Positions 56,855-64,000 of a DNA stretch of 64,000 bases are shown piece after piece. Origin of the DNA: Phoma sp. XZ068 (Eukaryota; Ascomycota; Dothideomycetes; Pleosporales; Didymellaceae). The number at the start of each line of letters is the position of its first letter. Position 1 is the stretch's first letter. Both the position numbers and the translations under genes were made by a program. Under the pieces are notes generated by a model that was given only the letters and a program-made list of their open reading frames with translations, was not told where the DNA came from and made no database searches. Where the stretch lies: assembly GCA_004835665.1 (NCBI GenBank), contig RBKR01000003.1, forward strand, positions 62,001 to 126,000, written 5' to 3'.

Positions 56855-58500
56855 CTAAGACGTACGGTCTTCGTCTACCGGGTATTCAAGTCCATTACCT
56901 GCTTTCCCGTCCTTTGACCGATTATCACAAGCACCTAAAATGATGCTTGCCGCTCCAGCTTGATACACACTTCCAGCAATGAGTATTCTGGCACCCCTGA
57001 ACCGATAAATTTTCCTAACGAGCATGATCGCTTCCGCTAAAGAGTATGCTATAGCAACATTCGCTTCTTCATCCATCTCCTTCCACCAGCAGGCGTGCTG
57101 CTGGGCGCTTTCTGTTGTATGTTTGTCGTTTCTTGGATCGAAAAAGTCTTCACACGTTAATTTGGTAATACTAAACGAGCCATCTTCATACCTGGGTTAC
57201 TGCTTTCAAGGCCAGTAGCAACAGAACTAAAGATTGCTTGAGTGATTGTGGCTTTGTTGTCTCGATTAAGAACTTCGTGGAGGCGCTGTAGCATGCGTTT
57301 CGAATCTCTCTGTGACTCATGGCTGAATATCAAGACTCGGGGGACGTCTGAGCTTCTACAAAGAGTTAATATATGACTACTTGTAGTGATTTTGGGACCT
57401 ACTTAGAGCTCTGGATAGCACCCGTGTACCAGGAAGCCGCCACATTGATACTGAGTTCGTTATGAGCAGAAGTTATGAACCATTCTAGCTTCTCTTCCTT
57501 GAGTATTTGACTCCTGCCCGGTAGCTCTGTTCTAGTCAAACTGCTGACTACTTGCGGTGTCATGCTGAACTCTGGTTGTAACACCTTTAAACACGCTTCA
57601 ACTAAAGCGACTGCCAGAGAAGCATTACGCCTCTGGAAAGGCATATCAGGTTCAACGGTAACTGCATATCGGCTTGCTAGCTGCTCAGAAACAACTTGCA
57701 GCTGTCCAGAGATCCTTTTTTCTACAGCCCGGTTCTGAAGGACCTTGAGCACTGAACTATCCTGTTCAACAGTATATGCAGGAGAGCCTTCTTTGAAGAT
57801 GCCCGCTTTATGCCAGGCAATCTTGTCAAGACTGTCTCCAAGCACGTTCACATGATCGAGGCCGATTGTTGTAATCCCCGTTACCGTAGGAGACTGTATT
57901 ACATTTGTGGAGTCGTTCTCCCCACCAATCCCGGTCTCAATGATTGCGACGTCAACACCCTCTTGAACGAACGTATACAATGCCATTAACGCCAGGAAGC
58001 CAGGGTATCCAGGGATGCGTGGTCCGTCACCTTCACGTTGTGTGTGTCGCTGAATTTGCTCCCAAATCTCAAAGAAGTAGTTTGCGAAAAGTTCTTCAGA
58101 GATAGGAAAGCCGTCAAGTTTGATACGTTCTCGGATATTAGTGACATGGGGTGATGTGAGGCATCCGACTTTGAGAGGACGATCTGTTGTCCTTCTATAC
58201 TCAATCAACATGCTCTCGCAGAAGAGGCACGTTGACCCTTTCCCTTTGGTACCTGCAACGTGGATAACATGAAGAGCATTTAATCTTTGTTCCTATTGCG
58301 TTGATTAGATGCGTGCAAGGATGGAGGGAATGTCATACATTTACGCCAAGTACTGCCAACCATTCTTGTGTACGTGTCTTTGCGGAAGAACTCTTTCTTT
58401 GCGGTCCTAATCGAGCTCGTAACTCATGCAGTCGGTTCAATGTCTCTAGCGCAGCCTTCTCAATTAACGGCCGGTACCCACAACGCAATAGACTCAGCAT
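56855..58500 (-). pseudogene. Folylpolyglutamate synthase-like gene, divergent, with an apparent frameshift
   Basis: Three exons: 58339-58500 (MLSLLRCGYRPLIEKAALETLNRLHELR), 57403-58292 and 57355 downward, with introns of 46 and 47 nt. The ATP-binding loop is VAGTKGKGSTC, followed by TSPHVTNIRERI and TGITTIGLDHVNVLGDSLDKIAWHKAGIFK, all typical of FPGS, which adds glutamates to folates. The usual WYLDGAHT is replaced by WFITSAHNE, so an active-site aspartate is missing. After GLESSNPG, near 57190, the family sequence continues one base out of phase as YEDGSFSITKLTCEDFFDP and ends at 56855 with GARILIAGSVYQAGAASIIL. Either it is a recently broken paralogue or one base is mis-sequenced. Confidence 0.65.
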
Positions 58501-58724
58501 ACCCTGTAGCTAGTATCACGCGGTTTAGTGAAAAGATTCTGTCGGACTTGGTGCCAGGGTGGCGTTGCCATGAGCTTGCGCGATGCGAGGATTCGTACAC
58601 TCATTGCGGAATGAGGTGTGTATTATTATCGAATGAGTTGATTTTCCCCCCACCAACCGGCTTGGCACTCCGCACCCCGTGACCATCTTGCACGTGGATC
58701 CTTCAGGCGACCGCTTTGACCAGC

Positions 58725-60473
58725 TCAAGCTACCCAAATATCTGCCAACGCATCTGATATAGTAGGCAGTCTGACTATCAGGAAATCTTTCCAGTACGTT
58801 GTCATACCTCGCATCCAGAAGCGACCTTGTTTTTTGAACTCAGCTGCTCCTCGCTCGTACCACTCGCTACTGTCGCCGATGGCAACCAGAGTGTGGTGGA
58901 TCGAGAAACATACCATGCCAAAGTCCCAACTAGACGATTCGTCGAACTCCCGCAAACATCTTACGACAGCTTCCCACCGTCGTTCTGTCTCTTGCCACTC
59001 TTGTATTGAGTTCGCTTGGCGATGCAGGTTCTGCGCAAGCATGACAAGTATTCGAATGTGTCTTCGTCGATCGTGTCTGTCTAGAGTCGGACGGGTCTCA
59101 TAATGCTGTTGTAACGCCACGAGAACGCTCTCAGCTAGCTCGTGTCTGCCCAGACAGATGGATACTTCGGCGTAGGAAATAGAGCAGTTCCTTGTGTATC
59201 GATTGCCCAAACAAGCTCCTTTGTTGATTATTGGTTCGAGCAGCTTGAGTGCCTCAGAGGGTTCCCCAAGTTCACAAAAGACATCTGCCAAGGTAGCGCA
59301 GACATCAAGAAGAGCGCGGGAATCGGGATCGTACTGTTCTCGTGCACGCTGCAGAAGGTCTCTCGCCTCTGTGAAGTGCCCTTGGTGCAAGCTTACAAGT
59401 GCCGACCCCGTAAGTATCCTTACAAACGACCTTGTTTCGTAGAGCGAGGGAAGCATAAACTCCATTGGGTTCCATAAACCCAGTTGTTTCTCTGCCTCGA
59501 TAAAGTTTTCCCTCTCCCACAGGTTTGATGCGAGTGAATAGATAAGAAGACCTCGAATGGCATTGAGACGTCGATCAAAGGGTGTGAGTGTTTGCAAACA
59601 CTCACGGAGGAGCGTAGAAGACTCATCCCATTTGCCATCTGACCTGAGTACAAAAGACTTCCTTAGGACGAAGGAAGCCATTGAAGGTGGATCCAAACTT
59701 TCAAGTCCCTCCTGTTCCATAGAATGAATACAACTTTTTTTCCAGTGTAAGTCAGCAAACTTTGAAGCTTGCAAAAGGGCCTGCAAGACTTGCTGTTTCA
59801 TCGAAGAGCGTTGGTCTTGGTCCAGGCCTTTGTATCGTTCCAATGCGCTTTGGAAGAGCGGCAAGGCAGCATTGCCAATTGCTGAGAATCTTGGAGCATA
59901 TTCGCAGCCTGAGAAGTAGAAACAGGCAAGGACAATCGACTGCTTCTGATCTGACTGCCCAATAACAGGCAATTGAAGCATCTTGATTCCTTCGGAGTTC
60001 CGCGTGAGAAATCCGCTCGATTCCAGCATACGAAGACTTTCATCAAGGAGTCTATGATCCCGAAGCATGGAAGCCACCAGAGGATCGAGTCCAAGTTCTT
60101 CTGCAAAAAATTCATCCAGATTGCCATCAGAATTCCAACGCTTTCGGCATTTACCAGCCTCCAAAAGCAAAGATTCTGGGATATAAACCTGGGAGCCGAG
60201 GGCTGTCGGGGAGCCGAGGGCTGTCAGCAAACCGAGGAACTGATTGAGTTGAGATCCTTGTACCACAGAAGAATCCAAGCTATTTGCATTGCTGTAGAGC
60301 AACGGAGCTATACTAGCTTGCTGGTTCGAGATGGTCTGTAAGGAATTGCGGTGGTCGGACATTGGGGATTCCTCGGGGTGGTTGGACATTGGGGGTAGCT
60401 GGGGGTCGTTTTGGACTGTATCGATATTTGGATATCCTAGAGCTCTGTGTATTCGGTATAAGCTACGTTGCAT
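58725..60473 (-). CDS. TPR protein resembling the C-terminal half of a fungal NLR, without its NTPase
   Basis: A single exon of 582 residues. The first ~85 residues are polar with a six-residue duplication (TALGSP, TALGSQ). Residues ~90-165 (VYIPESLLLEAGKCRKRWN, LGLDPLVASMLRDHRLLDES, LRMLESSGFL) look like the winged-helix segment that follows the NB-ARC domain in fungal NLRs. From ~220 to the end there are TPR-like helical pairs: ASNLWERENFIEAEKQLGLW, GSALVSLHQGHFTEARDLL, CATLADVFCELGEPSEALKLL, and SICLGRHELAESVLVAL. No P-loop or effector domain is present. It overlaps by 11 nt the end of the next upstream gene. It may be a truncated immune-type receptor or a stand-alone adaptor. The family link is inferred. 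Confidence 0.6.
   Translation of the reverse strand: MQRSLYRIHRALGYPNIDTVQNDPQLPPMSNHPEESPMSDHRNSLQTISNQQASIAPLLYSNANSLDSSVVQGSQLNQFLGLLTALGSPTALGSQVYIPESLLLEAGKCRKRWNSDGNLDEFFAEELGLDPLVASMLRDHRLLDESLRMLESSGFLTRNSEGIKMLQLPVIGQSDQKQSIVLACFYFSGCEYAPRFSAIGNAALPLFQSALERYKGLDQDQRSSMKQQVLQALLQASKFADLHWKKSCIHSMEQEGLESLDPPSMASFVLRKSFVLRSDGKWDESSTLLRECLQTLTPFDRRLNAIRGLLIYSLASNLWERENFIEAEKQLGLWNPMEFMLPSLYETRSFVRILTGSALVSLHQGHFTEARDLLQRAREQYDPDSRALLDVCATLADVFCELGEPSEALKLLEPIINKGACLGNRYTRNCSISYAEVSICLGRHELAESVLVALQQHYETRPTLDRHDRRRHIRILVMLAQNLHRQANSIQEWQETERRWEAVVRCLREFDESSSWDFGMVCFSIHHTLVAIGDSSEWYERGAAEFKKQGRFWMRGMTTYWKDFLIVRLPTISDALADIWVA
60192..60227. repeat. 18-bp in-frame tandem duplication
   Basis: Two copies of an 18-bp unit, 60192-60209 and 60210-60227, differing at one base near the end. 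They encode the doubled TALGS motif of the TPR protein. A recent slippage event. Confidence 0.8.
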
Positions 60474-61416
60474 AAGTTACAACTTCTATAATAGGATGAT
60501 TCTGGAGATACCTTAGACTAGGATCCCACTGTAATATATAATCTGAGACGAGATAAGAACTGCGGCTTTCTCTCCACGACTCGCGTTTGTGCAATTCCTC
60601 AACAAGGGTGACTGTGTGACTTGCGTTTTTTATTCTTGTATACCAGTAAGGACGAGCTGATGCACCTACGACTCGCATAAGTGACAGTAGCATGAAGGAA
60701 CAAGATTGCTTACCCCTTGCAATGATAGACGTAGCATCCCCTAAGCCCCAAGCTTTCGCAACTAGTCCTGACACCAAACAACGGTTCAAGTAATCTGCTC
60801 CATCACGAATCCGTCGGAGATAATCAGGGCTTTTCGAATCAGCCAATGTCGACATAAGTTGATCAGCTTGATCATGTGTAAGTATGGACAGCTTCTCGAG
60901 GACAACGCAGCAGGACAGAAAGAGGAACAGTTCGACACGTGCCTGGATCTTTTTCTCATGGTAGGCATTGATGGTTTCAAGGGTTCTTCGCGCGTATTCC
61001 TGTCCTTTCTCAAACGGTGTGCTTGTTTCCGTATTCAATGCGCAAATGTATAGTGGTGGTATTGCTACACCTTCTGCATCTGCGACATTCGCGATCAACG
61101 TTTTGCCGGCGGTTTCCCAATTTTTTGGTTCGATTTTGTTCCTCTTTCTGGTCCGTAAGGAAAGATTCTCAGAACCCTCTTTACGCTTTTTTTCGTTGTT
61201 GTTTAGACTGCATAGTACCACCTGAAGTGGATTATCTTGTTCTTCACTGACGAGAGGTGGCGTTACTTGAGTACCATGAAGGTTGACGCCAAGATTGCTT
61301 AGGCCTTGCTGCAACAAAGTACTATTCTCGTGGGAGATAGTCAAACAATTCGAGTGGTGTTCTTGGTATACCTCGATGATGGCCTTTAATCGCACAATCT
61401 CGAGAGTTTCAGTCAT
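60463..61416 (-). CDS. Hypothetical fungal protein
   Basis: The first ATG in frame is at 61416 (MTETLEIVRLKAIIEVYQEH), giving 317 residues; the frame is open further upstream to 61518 but has no ATG there. A leucine-rich helical N-terminus is followed by a basic patch (RTRKRNKIEPKNW), then helices such as QARVELFLFLSCCVVLEKLS and YLNRCLVSGLVAKAWGLGD. A possible 42-nt intron (GTAAGC..GCGAG, about 60675-60716) would remove 14 residues without changing frame. Its 3' end overlaps the start of the TPR gene by 11 nt, so the two might be parts of one transcript. I do not recognise the family. Confidence 0.5.
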   Translation of the reverse strand: MTETLEIVRLKAIIEVYQEHHSNCLTISHENSTLLQQGLSNLGVNLHGTQVTPPLVSEEQDNPLQVVLCSLNNNEKKRKEGSENLSLRTRKRNKIEPKNWETAGKTLIANVADAEGVAIPPLYICALNTETSTPFEKGQEYARRTLETINAYHEKKIQARVELFLFLSCCVVLEKLSILTHDQADQLMSTLADSKSPDYLRRIRDGADYLNRCLVSGLVAKAWGLGDATSIIARGKQSCSFMLLSLMRVVGASARPYWYTRIKNASHTVTLVEELHKRESWRESRSSYLVSDYILQWDPSLRYLQNHPIIEVVTYAT

Positions 61417-61496
61417 GATTTTGCGTGGTCTGTGGTGGATGAAGCAGAAGCGCTGCACCAAGGAGTAAGATTTCCCGGCACATCTGAGTATGCACA

Positions 61497-61540
61497 CTAA
61501 CCCGAATCGCCAGATCAATTGATCTGGCGATTCGGGTTAG
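61497..61540. repeat. Perfect 44-bp palindrome
   Basis: Arms 61497-61518 and 61519-61540 are exact reverse complements, with no spacer. The left arm begins CTAACCCGAATCGCC and the centre is TCAATTGA. It lies in the ~0.55-kb gap between two divergent genes. Flanks outside the arms are not symmetric. Confidence 0.95.
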
Positions 61541-61972
61541 CGTTATCATGCAATATCCTGCACGGTGGCGCCACTTTGATCCTCTTGATCCCAGCCGAGC
61601 CGTGCTGTTTACTGACCAATGATACCTATGATCGGAGGAACATCAACACCTTTATGTTAGAACGTGTGCGGCAAGGTTGCGGAGACAATCGCTCTCCAAT
61701 GCCAATAATTAGTCGTGTTCCAAACGATATTAAGATCTCGAATGTGTGGCGTTTCCCTTCCAAGTACAGAGCAAAAAGAGGGTCGAAGTGGTTTATGCTC
61801 ACACTTCAGATCTCTAAGACTCGAAAGACCTTCGCAAGGGTGACCAGCATGCGAGATATATCATGCGCATTTCTCATCAAGGCTGAGAGGTCCTCTGCGT
61901 TGTCGCTTCACCGCTCTCCCATCCTTCACCGGTCAGCCTTGACACATTTGCCTTCTTTGCCCACTTTTCACA
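61541..61972. other. Intergenic, promoter of the membrane protein gene
   Basis: Nothing recognised apart from the palindrome next to it. The open plus frame through here has no ATG at its start and no domain. Confidence 0.35.
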
Positions 61973-62923
61973 ATGACATTCTCATGGACAGGCTCGCTGC
62001 CTATTGTATTCAGTTCTTCTTTGTTATTGATTGAGATGTATCTACGCGTCCTCAATCGCCGGCGCCATAGGTCTCCTTATCTCTCACACGGATGGTACTT
62101 GCTAGTAAATTCCATGCTCTGGGTTTTCTGCATCCTTCTCGTAGGAATTGCATTAGATAAGAAGGTCAAACACATATCAGTCGCGTCGTTTCAAGTGGTA
62201 TGGATGCAGGCTGCGGTTCTAAAGGTTGGTATCATCCTTCATTGACAACGCCCGCTAAGAAAGCCCAGATCTTTCATCTCCGGAAAATCCTTTTCGAATC
62301 GGAAATCGCATTTAAATCATGGCTTGTAGCACTTGGTTTTGCTGCCTCTCTACAAGCTGTTGGGGCTGTTCTCTGTATATTGGATGCAGCACCCGGTCCA
62401 AAGGTTCCTTGGCTGAAATACGCCTTGGTGCCAATTCTGCATAGCGGCTGGGTCTTTTACCAAATCGTCCTCCTATTGTGGATCAATTGGATTTGTTCGG
62501 TTGGAGGGACACAAACCGTACATAAGGTCTGGGAACGAATCACCAGCAACTGGCGGATCCTCTGGCTTCTAATTGCACCACCAGTTCTAAGTGCATTTGT
62601 TGGTGCGATCCCACTCTCTTTATGGTACCAAACGAGAACCACCTTTTTGGTAAGCTAGATAATCCTCCTCCATCACTTGCTAATAAAAACAGATCAACTG
62701 CACTCTACAGCTATTACTTTTGGCAATTACAATTGTATCAGCAGCCTCGCCTAAAGCGACTGTTAGCGCTGTTCGATCTGACAACAATGACCTTAGATCA
62801 TCACAAGAGTCTGAGAGCGGCCAAAGTACGGAAAGGAGCACCGTGCCGCTGACCTTTTCATCCAGTGAGGATGACTCAGCTACTCTATGTAGCAAGGATA
62901 TAGTGGAACGCGAGGAAAGATAG
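61973..62923 (+). CDS. Small multi-pass membrane protein of unknown function, three exons
   Basis: Exons 61973-62224, 62269-62649 and 62693-62923, with GT..AG introns of 44 and 43 nt, give 287 residues, all in frame. It has about six hydrophobic segments: WTGSLPIVFSSSLLLI, WYLLVNSMLWVFCILLVGIA, FKSWLVALGFAASLQAVGAV, ILHSGWVFYQIVLLLWINWI, ILWLLIAPPVLSAFVGAIPL and NCTLQLLLLAITIVSAA. A serine/glutamate-rich tail follows (SSQESESGQSTERS, EDDSATLC). The first intron's acceptor is my choice among two. No family recognised. It lies divergent from the 317-residue hypothetical across the palindrome. Confidence 0.6.
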
Positions 62924-63195
62924 ATTGGTCTTCTTAAGCTTTTGAAATTGGAGGTTGTCATCCCTGGAGAATCACAATTCATGTGGCTGAGCTAGTTTTG
63001 AGGCCTGGCGTTGAACCTCCCGCCGTCAACGCATGCAGCCGATAGCTTCGCATGGGACGACGTCAATTGCAGCGGCATGTGTGATGTGATGCGATTTGCA
63101 GATAGACACATTATAAATATGAGTGAGCACTCTACAATGAACAATCTAATCCATGACAAAAGTGCTTGTTGTCTTCAAGACTGAAAATTTCGAGC

Positions 63196-63591
63196 ATGTG
63201 GCCCTGGCAAAGGAGACGGAAGCCTTGGACACAGCAGGATACTGAAAGGCTACTCTATCGACTCTACATCAAACGAAACAGACATCCTCCACACGGGCGA
63301 AGTATGGAAGAATGTTATGCACAGCTAAAAGCTGTCATGGGACCCTTCATTCTCCAATACATTCGTGAAGCCGTCAGAGTATACCAATCCAGCAACGATC
63401 AGTACACTTGCAGACAATTACGGCAGATCGTACAGTTTCCTGTCGAAGATTACCATGACGATGTTTACTACGGCGTTATGAGCATACTCTTGCAGTTGGA
63501 AGGAAGAACCATCGAGCATCAAATCGAAATCATAGTTCAACGCCACTTTACACAATCTGCAGACAATGAAGAAAAAGTGGCGAAGAAGTAA
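63196..63591 (+). CDS. Hypothetical small protein
   Basis: The ATG at 63196 (MWPWQRRRKPWTQQDTERLL) gives 131 residues of mainly helical, charged sequence (MEECYAQLKAVMGPFILQYI, HDDVYYGVMSILLQLEGRT). The frame ends at AAGAAGTAAGT, which is also a good splice donor, so another exon may follow. No domain recognised. Confidence 0.4.
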   Translation: MWPWQRRRKPWTQQDTERLLYRLYIKRNRHPPHGRSMEECYAQLKAVMGPFILQYIREAVRVYQSSNDQYTCRQLRQIVQFPVEDYHDDVYYGVMSILLQLEGRTIEHQIEIIVQRHFTQSADNEEKVAKK

Positions 63592-63935
63592 GTTATCTCC
63601 AGAGGATTGTGCTTCTTACTCATCCTGAGGATAGGTTACAGTAGAGGTCGCGTTATCGAGATGTGAAAATGGGTGATCTTTGTCGACACGAACAATGTGT
63701 CGCAATCCCGTCCACTCAATTGTTACCATCTACTTATAACCAGCCAACCAGAATGCTGACAGCCGTGGATGCTGACACCTTCGACGCAATAATTACACGG
63801 GGCTTCCCGTGCGGCACGGTTACGGCACAGTTTTATTACAGGTCACATGCCGGGCTCACTCCTTGGCAGGTGAGCCAGGTGGGTTACACGTGAGGGCTCA
63901 CGCAGCTCACGTCGAGCTGGGTGAGCCACCACGAT
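63592..63935. repeat. Inverted-repeat-dense segment near the LTR fragment
   Basis: From about 63850 to 63935 the words GGCTCAC and GTGAGCC alternate. Examples are GGGCTCAC then GTGAGCC ten bases later, GTGAGGGCTCAC, and AGCTCAC then GGTGAGCC. Several short stems could form. It may be the end of a small transposon or MITE. The part before 63850 holds nothing recognised. Confidence 0.4.
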
Positions 63936-63941
63936 CATTAC

Positions 63942-64000
63942 AGTATATAGCAATTAGGAACACTGCCCTTATGGCATTGTGTTCAACCTCGTTAATCAAT
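63942..64000 (+). repeat. Unmutated fragment of the Gypsy-family LTR
   Basis: AGTATATAGCAATTAGGAAC, continued by CACTGCCCTTATGGC, is the reverse complement of an internal stretch of the LTRs at 38205 and 44618 (plus-strand match around 38374-38435). Over about 55 bases the differences are all transitions in the RIP direction. It runs off the window end, so the rest of the copy lies outside. Confidence 0.75.

Noticed and set aside
61519..62034. 171-codon plus-strand frame starting at the palindrome centre
   Set aside because: No ATG at its start, no domain, and it runs into the real membrane-protein gene in another frame; its first residues merely mirror the opposite strand because of the palindrome.
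1..64000. tRNA or rRNA genes
   Set aside because: I scanned for the GGTTCRANNCC-type tRNA box and found no convincing cloverleaf; no rRNA segments recognised. A covariance search would be decisive.

Overview
The window looks like chromosomal DNA of a filamentous ascomycete, most likely a dothideomycete of the Pleosporales type. This is inferred from introns of about 42-62 nt with GT..AG ends, fungal-only families (Zn2Cys6 regulator, AA9 LPMO, DUF1593, DUF7025 AAA proteins, Est1-type proteins) and a sharply bounded AT-rich block with the C-to-T/G-to-A scars of repeat-induced point mutation (RIP). No species is claimed. Splice sites were placed by eye, from reading frame and family similarity.

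Layout. 0-14 kb: a broken PRISE-like reductase, a DNA glycosylase gene cut by one TGA, a six-cysteine secreted protein, a five-exon cytochrome P450, a secreted cysteine-rich protein with a one-base frameshift, and a DUF1593 glycosidase-like protein. 14-17.4 kb is essentially empty. 17.4-20.1 kb: a 5-formyl-THF cyclo-ligase-like gene and an SLC10A7/RCH1-like transporter. 20-30 kb: a set suited to plant cell-wall sugar use, namely a GH93-like exo-arabinanase, a Zn2Cys6 regulator, an intracellular GH35 beta-galactosidase divergent from an MFS sugar transporter, and an AA9 LPMO. The GH35/MFS promoter holds two inverted CGG..CCG palindromes.

30.5-34.3 kb is a graveyard of a STAND/NLR-like gene and a DUF7025 AAA gene, both with stops and frameshifts. 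About 34.7-46.4 kb is RIP-degraded AT-rich DNA. It contains a solo LTR (target duplication ATAAT) and a full Ty3/Gypsy element on the minus strand (38205-45113, target duplication ATAAC, RT motif YLDD mutated to YFNN). Inside it, at about 36.0-37.9 kb, sits an unmutated island with an intact FAD monooxygenase gene, preceded by a 35-bp tandem repeat carrying CGG-N6-CGG sites.

46.6-64 kb is an accessory-looking region: a large membrane glycoprotein, several fungal proteins of unknown role, an Est1-type protein, a divergent folylpolyglutamate synthase-like gene with an apparent frameshift, a TPR protein resembling the C-terminal half of an NLR, and a small membrane protein. A perfect 44-bp palindrome lies between two divergent genes. 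The last ~60 bases are an unmutated piece of the same LTR family, so pre- and post-RIP states can be compared within one window.
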